A program made the position numbers and the translations under genes. A stretch of 64,000 nt of DNA from Tsukamurella paurometabola DSM 20162. Lineage in GTDB: Bacteria > Actinomycetota > Actinomycetes > Mycobacteriales > Mycobacteriaceae. A model generated the notes under the pieces. It did not search any database and was not told the DNA's origin. It was given only the letters and a program-made list of their open reading frames with translations. Shown here in pieces: positions 1 to 8,553 of this stretch (position 1 is its first letter; every line of letters begins with the position of its first letter). The stretch spans positions 310,001 to 374,000 of the forward strand of contig NC_014158.1 in NCBI RefSeq assembly GCF_000092225.1, given 5' to 3'.

Positions 1-2
1 GC

Positions 3-1073
3 ATGCCGGGGATCTTCGACAGGGACCGAGATCTCACCTCTAGCTCTGGCCGACGTGCTGTTTTCCCTGGAGTCGTACCAATTATCGTCGCCGCCGTAGT
101 GGTTGGGGTAGCCCTCATACTAGGGGCTGTTTCTGTGTCGCATCGCGCTCCCAATGGGAATCGTGACGATGTGGTCGCAGCCGAGCAGAAGGTGCACGAA
201 ACGCAGATGCGGCTGGATGCAGCATTGCTTGGTGGTCTCAGTGAGGTTCAGTCTGTGGCGGCCCCCGCTGTAGGGAAGGCGGTCGACTGGCAGCGCGATG
301 TTACGACAGTGCTCGGTCGCAGGTCTGAGTTGCGTTCGGTATACGCAGTTGCAAATCGTGATGGCTCTGTTCTCGCGCGGGCTGGGAACACGCCTTCGCG
401 TATAGCCGGGGGTACTCGAATCGAACCCCCAGCGGGCGGTTTCGGGCTCCTGCAAGCCAGTACGTCGGGCGCCGAGCCAATTATCTTAGCTATCGCACTC
501 AGTCATGATCAATCTGTCACGGTGGTCGCTGAATTTGAGCCACGTAAGCTCAATTCCCTGCTAATGCGCTTCGCGGGCGATTCCGTCGTCCTCGGGCGAA
601 CAGGCAAAGTGATTCTGAGTTCGAAGGGGTATCGCGCATTTTCGATGCCAGGCGCCGAAACCGCTCGCCTCGGGGGCGAAGCTACTTCCGTGCCTTTCGC
701 TACTATACTTGGGTCTGGAGACGATGCCGCGGTTCTGGCAAGTGAACGGGTCGGCGGGCAAGGCCCTGTATCGGACCTGCTCTGGGTTGTTGTACAGCGC
801 ACTCCTGTCAAACCTGCCATCTTCTCGCTACCTGTTTCTAAGCGCGCAGCATTAGTTGCTTTCGGGCTAATCGGACTGTCGACGGGCGCCCTGCTGTTGT
901 GGCTTTATGCCTCGACGACAGTACCGCTACGCAAAGTGATCGCCTGGCTGGAGCTAGTCGTTCACGACCACGGCGCGGCCACACCCCCGTTGGCTCCCGC
1001 TCCTCGGCGCTTTGACGAGGTCGGTGCGCTGACATCCGGTCTTCTATATCTTGTGAAGCGGGGCCCGCGGTGA
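3..1073 (+). CDS. Membrane-anchored extracytoplasmic sensor-like protein, first gene of the PGA operon
   Basis: 356 residues from the first ATG; the true start could lie before the window. A hydrophobic helix lies at about 23-45, followed by a roughly 230-residue extracytoplasmic region with alternating strands and helices like a Cache-type ligand domain, then a second helix at about 281-303 and a short cytoplasmic HAMP-like stub with no kinase, cyclase or HTH output. Its last codon overlaps the GTG start of pgsB by 4 bases, so the two are translationally coupled. In Bacillus the third synthase component is PgsA, a phosphatase-fold membrane protein; nothing here resembles that fold, so this protein could take the place of PgsA or sense envelope state. 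Function is inferred from context only. Confidence 0.6.
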   Translation: MPGIFDRDRDLTSSSGRRAVFPGVVPIIVAAVVVGVALILGAVSVSHRAPNGNRDDVVAAEQKVHETQMRLDAALLGGLSEVQSVAAPAVGKAVDWQRDVTTVLGRRSELRSVYAVANRDGSVLARAGNTPSRIAGGTRIEPPAGGFGLLQASTSGAEPIILAIALSHDQSVTVVAEFEPRKLNSLLMRFAGDSVVLGRTGKVILSSKGYRAFSMPGAETARLGGEATSVPFATILGSGDDAAVLASERVGGQGPVSDLLWVVVQRTPVKPAIFSLPVSKRAALVAFGLIGLSTGALLLWLYASTTVPLRKVIAWLELVVHDHGAATPPLAPAPRRFDEVGALTSGLLYLVKRGPR

Positions 1074-2260
1074 TTGTTCTCTACGCACTTGTCGTGAGCG
1101 CCTGCCTTGCTTTGCTCGGATGTGGAGTACTGGAACAGTATCGACATCACCGGAACCTACATTCCATTCCTATTCGAGTAGTAGTGAACGGCATCCGCGG
1201 GAAGAGCTCGATTACCCGGCTGTGTGCCGGCGCGCTGCGCGGTGGTGGCCTGGTCACCGTTGCGAAGACTACCGGAACCGCGGCCCGCTTCATCCCGCCC
1301 GACGGTGTCGATGAACAGATCCATCGTCGCTTCGGCTTGGCGAATGTGATCGAGCAAGTGGGCATCGTCCGACGAGCCGCCTCGTTCCGCCCGGACGCGC
1401 TCGTCATCGAGTGCATGGCCGTGCTTCCAGATCTCCAGGAAATCAACGAGCGCAAGCTGATCCACTCGACTATCTGTGTGATCTGCAACGTCCGAGAAGA
1501 CCACGTCGATGAGATGGGGCCAACCTTGGAAGACATCGCCCGATCGCTATCTCGCTCGATGCCGGAGGGAGGAGTGTGTATTACCGCCGAGAAAGAATAC
1601 GTGCACATCTTGCGCGAGGAAGCGCGAAAGCGCGGTTGTCGGCTCGTCGAGGTCGAGTCCGACGACATTGGGGACGAGATCTTGGCCGAATTTCCCTTCA
1701 TCACGTTCAAGGAGAATATCGCCATTGCCTTAGCGGTCGCTGAGCTGTGCGGAGTCGATTACCGGGCGGCACTGCGCGGCATGATCGAGTCGCCCGCGGA
1801 TCCTGGAACCGTTGCAGTAAAGGAATATCGCTATCGGGGGACAGTCATCACCGTGGCGAACCTGTTTGCGGCGAACGATCCCGAGTCGACTCGAATGAAC
1901 GTCGAACTGCTCACAGCGCGCGGGCTAATCGGGCGTCCGCTGAATGTGATTGTTAATTGTCGGCCGGATCGTGTTGAGCGCAACGGCCAGATGGGCGCTC
2001 TCACCAGCGCACTCGATCCCGAACGGATCATCTTGATAGGAGAGCCGACGCGTTCAGCTCGGGTAACCGTTCCAGATCAGCTCGCCGTCCGAATCGCCGA
2101 TCTCGGTGGACGTCTGGACTTCGACCGGGTACTCGCCGCAATTGCATCTGATGACGATGGTGAAGCTTCGGTCGTGACTATTGGCAATATTCACGGTAAC
2201 GGCGAGATATTGCTCCATGCTTTCGAAACACTCGATCACAACCCGCTGGAGGCTCCATAA
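1070..2260 (+). CDS. pgsB: Poly-gamma-glutamate synthase subunit PgsB/CapB
   Basis: 396 residues, GTG start overlapping the previous stop. One N-terminal membrane helix (about 3-20) precedes a Mur-ligase-type ATP-binding core: GIRGKSSITR at about 43-52 is the P-loop of the CapB/PgsB family, followed by the family blocks KTTGTAAR, VIECMAV and CNVREDHVDEMG. PgsB activates the gamma-carboxyl of glutamate with ATP and extends a poly-gamma-glutamate chain at the membrane together with PgsC. Length matches the family (about 390-400 aa). The assignment is from recognised motifs, and the immediately following pgsC supports it strongly. Whether the polymer is pure glutamate cannot be told from sequence. 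Confidence 0.9.
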   Translation: MIVLYALVVSACLALLGCGVLEQYRHHRNLHSIPIRVVVNGIRGKSSITRLCAGALRGGGLVTVAKTTGTAARFIPPDGVDEQIHRRFGLANVIEQVGIVRRAASFRPDALVIECMAVLPDLQEINERKLIHSTICVICNVREDHVDEMGPTLEDIARSLSRSMPEGGVCITAEKEYVHILREEARKRGCRLVEVESDDIGDEILAEFPFITFKENIAIALAVAELCGVDYRAALRGMIESPADPGTVAVKEYRYRGTVITVANLFAANDPESTRMNVELLTARGLIGRPLNVIVNCRPDRVERNGQMGALTSALDPERIILIGEPTRSARVTVPDQLAVRIADLGGRLDFDRVLAAIASDDDGEASVVTIGNIHGNGEILLHAFETLDHNPLEAP

Positions 2261-2739
2261 TGAGTGGCACACTCAGCCCGCAGGTCGCGTCGATCGCGCT
2301 CGCGATTGGCATCGTGCTAGCCCTTTGCTGTTATCTCGTCACTAATCTCTCACCAGGTGGCATGATTACTCCGGGCTGGCTCGCGGTGGCATTCTTGGAG
2401 GACATTCAACGCGTGCCACTAATCTTCGGGATGACTGTAGCGACCTGGATATCTACTATCCTTGTCCAGAAATGGGTGATTCTCTACGGCAAAAGACTGT
2501 TTGCGTCGGTGATATTGATCAGCGTCGTATATTCATTGGGAATCTACCTTGTTGTGCACGGTCAATACCCGTTGCTATTCGCTCAACAGACTCTCGGTTT
2601 CATTATCCCGGGACTGATCGCCTATCAGTTGGTGCGCCAGCCTCGGGTCCCCACCATCGCGTGCACGTGCGCGGTGACACTCGGCGCATACGGCCTCCTC
2701 GCCAGCGGCATCCTGCTTGATTTGGTACCCGCTACATGA
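2260..2739 (+). CDS. pgsC: Poly-gamma-glutamate biosynthesis protein PgsC/CapC
   Basis: 159 residues, almost entirely hydrophobic with four to five membrane helices. The early block with SPGGMITPGWLA is the hallmark of CapC/PgsC, and length (about 150 aa) fits. PgsC forms the membrane core of the synthase with PgsB. Its ATG shares one base with the pgsB stop (TAATG), and its own stop overlaps the next start by 4 bases, so stoichiometric coupled translation is expected. No pgsA-like gene is present in the window. Confidence 0.9.
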   Translation: MSGTLSPQVASIALAIGIVLALCCYLVTNLSPGGMITPGWLAVAFLEDIQRVPLIFGMTVATWISTILVQKWVILYGKRLFASVILISVVYSLGIYLVVHGQYPLLFAQQTLGFIIPGLIAYQLVRQPRVPTIACTCAVTLGAYGLLASGILLDLVPAT

Positions 2740-3752
2740 TTCGCCTGGATTTGCGTGAGCTGTCGGCGCGTGGCAGACGCCTCGCTGTTCTGTGCTTCGT
2801 GTTCGTGATCATCGGCGGCACCGGAATCGGTATCGGAACCGCCCGAGTATATAGCCGTGCGAACAGCACGGAGGCCGTTGAGCTACTGCCCGCGTTCAGC
2901 ACGCTGCATTTCGAGCGTCTGGCCGACCCCGCTCGCACCCTCGCCCGCGACGACCGGGGGAGAGTTGTAGCGATCATGACGGACGGCGCCCGCACAGTCG
3001 TCCTCGCAGGCCGACTGCGGACCTTCGTGGAACCCGAGACGACGGCGGCAATCGTCGCCTCGAACGCACGGGTGCTACTGCTTCCTCGCTCCTGGTCCGC
3101 AGGGGGCGAGGGTGACACGTGGTTCAGCACCTGGTATCTCGCTGCAAGAGAGACCAGCGTCGACCTGCTCGAGGCCGCCACCCAGTACCTGACCGGCGCA
3201 GATTCTGATTTCGACGCACGTGGCATCGAATATCGAGGTGATGCCCACTACCCGGGCGTCTCAGCGACAGGGGAGAGGGTGCCCGGGGACTTCAATGATT
3301 ACCTGGGCGTGGCGTGGACCTTTTCTGACGGCGCTACCCGACAGGCTCCTCCGACGAGATCACGTGCGCTGAGCAGTGCCGGTTTGGTACGGTTAGTGTT
3401 CGGATATCGTGGTGGGATGCCGTTATCAGGCCACGTAAGAGATCCATCAGGGATGGCGCCGACGGTCGATGAACTCTTTTACGGTGCGGGTGCCACGATC
3501 GCACCTGTGACGGGTGCCGCCGTCAGTGATCTCGGTCGGCTCCAGCCGGGCGATCTGCTTTTCTTCGATACCGATCCAGACGCTACCTTGGACCAAGTGG
3601 CGATCTACCTGGGAGTAGATCAACGCAGCGAGCACCGCTTCATCATGAGCCGCCGCGAAGCTGACGGACCGACGATGGGCGATACGGGTGGGCGGTCTGT
3701 GGTTGACCGCGGGAGGTTCGCCTCAGCGCTGCGTGCAGTGAAACGGATATGA
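2736..3752 (+). CDS. NlpC/P60-like protein with both catalytic residues replaced (pseudoenzyme)
   Basis: 338 residues. A membrane helix at about 17-36 anchors it with the bulk outside. The C-terminal 135 residues have the layout of NlpC/P60 peptidases: a helix beginning SSAGLVRLVFG (about 213-223), LQPGDLLFF, then LDQVAIYLG (about 285-293). In active members the first block reads D-C-S-G and the last S/D-H-V-G-I. Here Ser214 stands where the catalytic Cys should be and Gln287 replaces the catalytic His, so hydrolysis is not expected. The N-terminal 200 residues match nothing I recognise. Coupled by ATGA overlaps to pgsC and the next gene, it probably binds poly-gamma-glutamate or peptidoglycan and not cuts it; that role is inference. 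Confidence 0.65.
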   Translation: MIRLDLRELSARGRRLAVLCFVFVIIGGTGIGIGTARVYSRANSTEAVELLPAFSTLHFERLADPARTLARDDRGRVVAIMTDGARTVVLAGRLRTFVEPETTAAIVASNARVLLLPRSWSAGGEGDTWFSTWYLAARETSVDLLEAATQYLTGADSDFDARGIEYRGDAHYPGVSATGERVPGDFNDYLGVAWTFSDGATRQAPPTRSRALSSAGLVRLVFGYRGGMPLSGHVRDPSGMAPTVDELFYGAGATIAPVTGAAVSDLGRLQPGDLLFFDTDPDATLDQVAIYLGVDQRSEHRFIMSRREADGPTMGDTGGRSVVDRGRFASALRAVKRI

Positions 3753-4651
3753 CAGAGCGGCGCTTCCGGATGAGCAGACGGAGATTGCTAATCGCTACCG
3801 CGGGCCTTTCCATGACGAGCCCCGTCACCGGATGTGGGCCGCTCGGTGGCCACGCAACGACCTTGGACGGGCTCGTCACCGAACTATCAAATTCACTGAG
3901 TCCGTCACAGGCATACCGGATGCCGAATCCTGACGAGCGCGCATCCGTCACTCGCGGCATCCGCTCCTTACACACGGGCGGAATTAACGCAGCGCGCGCG
4001 GAACTAGCTACCGTCGGCTTCCGCGCTGAGCTGGTGCCAGACGCACAGTCACGCCGCGACTACGTCGTCGCGCGCTCCGAACGCGGGACCGAGCGCGCAT
4101 GGGGTATGCTAATTCTGGCGGCATCGACTCCCGCTCCTGATATCCTTCTGGAAGTGCCGCATCCTCGCGCGGATCTAGGAACTGAGTTCCTGGGCCTTGA
4201 TCTATTGCGCTCATTGCCTAGATCGGCCTTGCTAATCGCGGGCGCACACCGCCGGGCCGACTCGGAAAACGCCGACGTCGCACACAACCCGGAATCGATG
4301 TTTCACCAGATTGCCGTCGAATACAGCATGCGCGGCGCGATGCAGCTCCAGCTACACGGGTTCGCAGATAGTTCACTCCAACACCGAGACATCGTAGTTT
4401 CTGCAGGACCGGGTCTAGCATCCCCGCCCGCACAAGACATCGCCGATGCGCTCGACAACGGGTTCGACGTATGCCGTGCATGGAACGGCCGATGCGGAGA
4501 GATCGAAGGACGGACGAACGTCCAGGCGATTGAAGCGGCTAGTCGGAGTAGCCCGTTCGTTCACCTAGAGATCAACCGCACTACTCGCGCATCGACGCAC
4601 CGACAGTCGGACCTGAAGTCCTCTCTTATTCGCGTCCTCCGCGCCCTATGA
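3749..4651 (+). CDS. Tat-type lipoprotein, putative metal-dependent hydrolase of the PGA operon
   Basis: 300 residues. The N terminus carries a twin-arginine motif SRRRLLI and a lipobox-like VTGC at about 26-29, so an exported lipoprotein is likely. Three conserved-looking blocks hold potential metal ligands: HPRADLGTE (His138, Glu146), AHRRAD about 30 residues later, and LQLHGF. This His/Glu...His layout is reminiscent of zinc carboxypeptidase/amidohydrolase folds, including phage poly-gamma-glutamate hydrolases, but I cannot assign a named family. It is the last gene of the coupled operon, which fits release, trimming or anchoring of the polymer. The ATG overlaps the upstream stop; a start at 3770 is an alternative. 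Confidence 0.55.
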   Translation: MTERRFRMSRRRLLIATAGLSMTSPVTGCGPLGGHATTLDGLVTELSNSLSPSQAYRMPNPDERASVTRGIRSLHTGGINAARAELATVGFRAELVPDAQSRRDYVVARSERGTERAWGMLILAASTPAPDILLEVPHPRADLGTEFLGLDLLRSLPRSALLIAGAHRRADSENADVAHNPESMFHQIAVEYSMRGAMQLQLHGFADSSLQHRDIVVSAGPGLASPPAQDIADALDNGFDVCRAWNGRCGEIEGRTNVQAIEAASRSSPFVHLEINRTTRASTHRQSDLKSSLIRVLRAL

Positions 4652-4912
4652 TGGCCACCGCTACCCCAGGAACCGAAAATGGGTGCAGTGGGGAATCGGC
4701 ACCACCGCTGTGCGATGCCTGCGCTGCGCAGTGCCAATGGTAATCATTTCCGCTGAATCGATGCTGCCTACCTGTATTATTAACGGGCGGCAGAGCAGTA
4801 AGGCAGACAGGCTTAGCAAAACTTGCCATGAATTCATGTTGCGTCGCGGCCAAGACTACACCAGATATAAGGCAGGCACCTACCGGAATTCGGTTTGGAC
4901 GATACTGATGAA

Positions 4913-5704
4913 TCAAGTCGCACCCGGGCGGATCAGCATTAGAATTCGATACCATCGATCGTCGATGTTCTGGAAAGATGCTAATTCGAAACATTTCTCA
5001 TTACCCTTATTGTCGACTAGGGTTAGCTCCCGGCGCCCGCGCGGTTGGGAAACCGTGAAACGAGCCCACAAATATTTGAAAGTCGGGTACCGAGAACTCA
5101 GATATTCCACTTCCTCTACTAGTTTTGGACACGCGGGGGAGGGGGCGCTGGTGGATCGAAGTACTCCAGCCGCAAGTATTTCATACTCGCGAATATTGGC
5201 GAACAAAGCGCGAAAGTTGGCGTTGCCGAAAATCATTCGCGCGAGCGTTCGTTCAGCTGCTGGAATCTCATCGAAATTGACGATGATACGGTTAGCAGCA
5301 GCATTCCATCCATGAATACTGGTGTGCGGCCCCACAATAATAGCCGGCACCTCTCTTACGCCAGCGAGAAATGTGTGCATAAAGCCGCTCGGCTCTGAAG
5401 GCGGTAAAGTGGCTCCTGGATCAACTAAGTCTTTGATATACTTTCTCTCGTCGGCGTTGAATTTGAACACCTCGAAGATCTGATTAGTCACAGAAGCGCT
5501 CGGAGTGGCGCGCCCTTGTTCGATGCGGGTGTAGTAGTCAATACTAACATGTACCAACTCCGCGACCTGCTGTCGTGTCATCGCTTTTCCGGCAGGCAGA
5601 CTTCCCCTAGCCCTGCGAGCTTTTAAGAACCGCCCCATCTCCCGGCGACGTTCGTGCGCGTCAATGCCGTTACCACTGTTACCACTGTCTGTGACGTGTG
5701 CCAT
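4913..5704 (-). CDS. XRE-family regulator with MmyB-like ligand-binding domain
   Basis: 263 residues. Residues about 22-75 form a Cro/C1-type helix-turn-helix (RQQVAELVHVSIDYYTRIEQG is the recognition region), a class typical of actinobacterial regulators. The C-terminal part (about 105-260), with the block IHGWNAAANRIIVNF, resembles the MmyB-like (MLTR) ligand-binding domain, which in known members binds a fatty-acid-like ligand and controls an adjacent oxidoreductase. It diverges from the FAD monooxygenase at 5830, with 125 bases between them carrying a direct repeat. Codon use is less GC-rich than the chromosome to the right. Confidence 0.8.
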   Translation of the reverse strand: MAHVTDSGNSGNGIDAHERRREMGRFLKARRARGSLPAGKAMTRQQVAELVHVSIDYYTRIEQGRATPSASVTNQIFEVFKFNADERKYIKDLVDPGATLPPSEPSGFMHTFLAGVREVPAIIVGPHTSIHGWNAAANRIIVNFDEIPAAERTLARMIFGNANFRALFANIREYEILAAGVLRSTSAPSPACPKLVEEVEYLSSRYPTFKYLWARFTVSQPRGRRELTLVDNKGNEKCFELASFQNIDDRWYRILMLIRPGAT

Positions 5705-5708
5705 ACTA

Positions 5709-5728
5709 CCTGGTCCTATCCTGGTCCT
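5709..5728. promoter_or_regulatory. Direct repeat, candidate operator between regulator and monooxygenase
   Basis: The 9-base unit CCTGGTCCT occurs at 5709-5717 and again at 5720-5728, an 11-base period (one helical turn) just upstream of the XRE regulator start. This is a plausible autoregulatory operator. It is seen in sequence; the role is inferred. Confidence 0.4.
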
Positions 5729-5829
5729 GGACGTGCAACAATACGTTCCTTACTCTAACTGACTAGAGGGCATCCGCCCGTAGAGGACCGTTTCGATTCC
5801 CTATAGGAACGCTACGAAATAGGAGAGAG

Positions 5830-6979
5830 ATGATAGGCACATCTACAGTTGAGGTAGCAGTAGTTGGCGGCGGCATCGGTGGGTTGAGCGCCGCAGTGTC
5901 GTTGATGAGTGTCGGAATTGATGCCACCGTCTACGAGCGGGCGCCAGAGCTAGGAGAGGTAGGAGCCGGAGTGTCTCTCCAACCGAACGCTCTCCGCGTG
6001 TACGAACAAATTGGCATCCTTGACGATATCAAAGATATCGGATCACCGATGAATCGCACGCTCTACTTAACCGCAGGCGGGGCTTTGGTCGAGCAAGAAG
6101 GCTACACCGGGATCGGAGTGTACAGACCGGACCTTATTGAAGTGCTCAAATCGAAACTTCCTCCGGAGAACATCAAGCTAGGAAAACAGGCTATTGGATA
6201 TACTGAGAGCGGAAACAAAGCACTGGTTGAATTCGCCGACAACACGACGGAATTAGCTGATGTCGTAATCGCGGCTGACGGTATCCGATCGACCCTTCGG
6301 CGCTCCCTGAATAGCGATAATGACGGTTTCGTATTCTCTGGATTGATGGCATATCGAGGCGTTTTACCAACATCCGCTGTACCTGATTTCCCCGCAGAGG
6401 CGGCGATCGATTGGATGGGTGGCGGCAGGTTTATCCGCGCCTACCGCCTGCGTAACGGCCAACTTCTTAACTGGATCGCGGTGGTGCCCACCGATAATAT
6501 TTTCAGCGAGAACTGGACATTACCAGGGAACCCAGACGAATTACGTAAAGAATTTCCCTCCAAGAACTGGGACCCTCTAGCGATAAATATCCTGAAACAA
6601 GTTCAAACCACAGCGCGCTACGCACTATTCGATCGGGACCCAATCCTTGAATGGCATCGCGACCGGGTTGTCCTGCTTGGCGACGCTGCCCACCCGATGC
6701 TTCCGCATGATAGGGCAGGGCGCAAACTCTGCAATCGAAGACGGGATTGCGATCGCTGATTTGATTGCTAACTCCAGTGGAAACATTACCGATTGCCTGT
6801 CCAAATACGAACTTCTGCGGCGAGACAGAACTAAGCGTTTTCAGGAACATTCACGGGTCCACAGTCGTCGAAAAGATATGGACAACCCCTTTTACCGCCA
6901 TATCCCGCTGCGCCTAGATAGGCCTGGGACGTACGACTACGATACCCATCGAAGCGCGCTGGACATAAGCTCTCTGTAG
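5830..6979 (+). pseudogene. FAD-dependent aromatic-ring monooxygenase, single-base frameshift
   Basis: The first frame (5830-6759) encodes the PHBH-fold flavoprotein core: VVGGGIGGLSAA near the N terminus (FAD Rossmann), AADGIRSTLR (DG motif) at about 155, and LLGDAAHPM (GD motif) at about 284. Right after the GD motif the frame changes: the family sequence GQGANSAIEDG continues in the +1 frame up to the stop at 6977-6979. Removing one base, best the G at 6709, restores Pro-His-Ile-Gly-Gln-Gly and one 382-residue protein, the normal length for salicylate or 3-hydroxybenzoate hydroxylase relatives. RBS AGGAGAGAG is good. It is either a genuine inactivating mutation or a base-call error. The substrate cannot be told. 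Confidence 0.85.
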
Positions 6980-7362
6980 GCTCGAATACAGCCCCGGGCG
7001 GGGATTCGCAGGAGTAAGAGCAACGCAGCGCCCTACAACGGAGTCTTTAGGTGTTTCTGATGAGATGCCGGTTGGATGACGCCATGGACGGCCGTGGGTT
7101 CCGTCGAAGCCACCTATTGATCGGAAGCCCGGCGCGACACCTATAGCCTGATCGCTGTTCGGCAACCACTCGGCATGGAGCGGTTCGCGCAGCTTGCCGA
7201 GCAGACGCGGGATGCGGCCTTGTTCTATAGCATCGAAGTCCGTATGCAGGCTGCAAGATCTCCGTCCGCAGCTGGTAATCATTCGCTGGACAAGCTAATG
7301 AAATTAGGTAGGGTGTAACCCGTCTGGAATCTCACCAGGTTGCTCAAGCCAGACGACGGTGT
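6980..7362. other. Gene-poor stretch
   Basis: I see no supportable gene. Open frames here are short, arginine-rich and without a credible ribosome-binding site. The composition is mixed and the region may be eroded coding sequence. Confidence 0.4.
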
Positions 7363-7395
7363 GCACCCCGCCCTACCATCCATAGGGCGGGGTGC
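7363..7395. terminator. Bidirectional hairpin terminator
   Basis: Perfect 13-bp stem (7363-7375 with 7383-7395), 7-base loop, followed by TTT on the plus side. It lies between the monooxygenase side and the minus-strand gene ending at 7426, so it can serve both. Confidence 0.75.
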
Positions 7396-7425
7396 TTTCG
7401 CGGTTGGCTGCCGGGAATGCGTGCT

Positions 7426-7974
7426 TCACGTCCGTGAAGCCTGCTGGACTAGCGTGGTTCCGTCGGTGTTCTCGACGACTACCCATCTGTAGGTGCCGTA
7501 CTTGCCGGTACTGACGTGTTTCAGTGTGACCTGGAGTAGTGCTTCTGCTTCGTTTGGGTTGGCCGTTGTGATTCGGATGTCGTCTCCGTCGGCGCTGACC
7601 GCGGTCACGCCAGCAAGGGCGGCGGGATCGCTGTGGATCGCGTTGAGAATTTGTTCGTTAGGTGGCGTGTCGGTTTCTGCGTGTTGGGCGGCGCGGTTGT
7701 CTGCTAGCGGTGCGAGGGTGAGGCCGAGGACGAGGAGAGCTGCTGCGGTTCCGGCTATGCGCGTTGACGTGCTTCTCCAGACGATCATCATTCCGAAGAT
7801 GACGAGCGCGATGCCAGCGAACAGGCCGCTGAGTCGGCCGCTGAGGCCGTGGTTGTCAAGGGCGTTGATGGTGCCGGCGGCGAGGCCGTAGGCCACGAGG
7901 GCCCAGCCTGCGAGGTGGCGAAGCCGCACGCGTGGGGTGGTGTGCTCCAGCGATTCGGTCACGGCGTGCTCCAC
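7426..7974 (-). CDS. Hypothetical small membrane protein
   Basis: 182 residues. Three hydrophobic helices lie at about 22-40, 47-66 and 73-92, followed by a soluble C-terminal domain of about 85 residues with VSADGDDIRITTANP and a strand-rich end. This resembles the DUF308-like or other small integral proteins of actinobacteria only in outline; I do not recognise the family. It is bounded downstream by the hairpin at 7363-7395 and stands alone. A GTG/ATG start further in is possible. Confidence 0.5.
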   Translation of the reverse strand: MEHAVTESLEHTTPRVRLRHLAGWALVAYGLAAGTINALDNHGLSGRLSGLFAGIALVIFGMMIVWRSTSTRIAGTAAALLVLGLTLAPLADNRAAQHAETDTPPNEQILNAIHSDPAALAGVTAVSADGDDIRITTANPNEAEALLQVTLKHVSTGKYGTYRWVVVENTDGTTLVQQASRT

Positions 7975-8553
7975 GGGGTCGGCGGCGGCCTGGGAATGGA
8001 TGCTTAGGCTCTGTATTGATAGCGCCGATTGGTGTGGGCCGCAGGCCGACTGTGCTGTGATCTCGCTCGCTGGAGGCAGGGTGTGGTGGCACTAGTCATC
8101 TTCACTGGTGTGCGATCAGCGGTGCGTTTGGTACTGAGCTAATCTAACCGTACCCCGGGGACCTCCTACGCAAAACAATCGCCGGGGCAGAACCCCAATC
8201 CTCCTGTCGGGGCGCTGGGGTTCGAGCAGACGCCCCGCCCCAGGCATGGTCACCTGGGGCGGGGCGTCGTGCTTCAGAACGCGACCTCCGCGGCACGAAC
8301 CCTATAGGTAGCGCAGCATTGGCGCCGCGCCATCGTCTGACGCCGTCCCACCCTTCGACTGAGACGGTCCTCACAGGGCCGTCGGGTAGCGGCGTTCCCC
8401 CTCCGGGCTTAGGGTTACCAACGTCGGCCGAACAACAACCCTGGTTGTTGATATTGCACAGCGAAATGGTGTGCCGGCCTTCCGAATTCCGGCCTCGCGA
8501 CGTCGTCACGGGGCCGACCTCCCGTGCCGGTCCTCGATAACCCTGGGGCGCTC
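7975..8553. other. Intergenic region with two stem-loops
   Basis: No credible gene. It holds an 8-bp stem (8190-8197 with 8216-8223) directly followed by a 16-bp terminator-like hairpin at 8229-8268. The 3' arm of the first could compete with the second, so a cis-acting RNA element is possible but unproven. Confidence 0.4.
8229..8268. terminator. Strong GC hairpin, likely terminator
   Basis: Perfect 16-bp stem (8229-8244 with 8253-8268), 8-base loop. It has little T-tract, as is usual for actinobacterial hairpin terminators. It stands 286 bases upstream of the secreted-protein gene. Confidence 0.65.

Noticed and set aside
4683-5315. A 210-codon plus-strand frame opposite the XRE regulator
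   Set aside because: Composition is Arg/Ser-rich, no RBS, and the opposite strand encodes recognisable HTH and MmyB-like domains.
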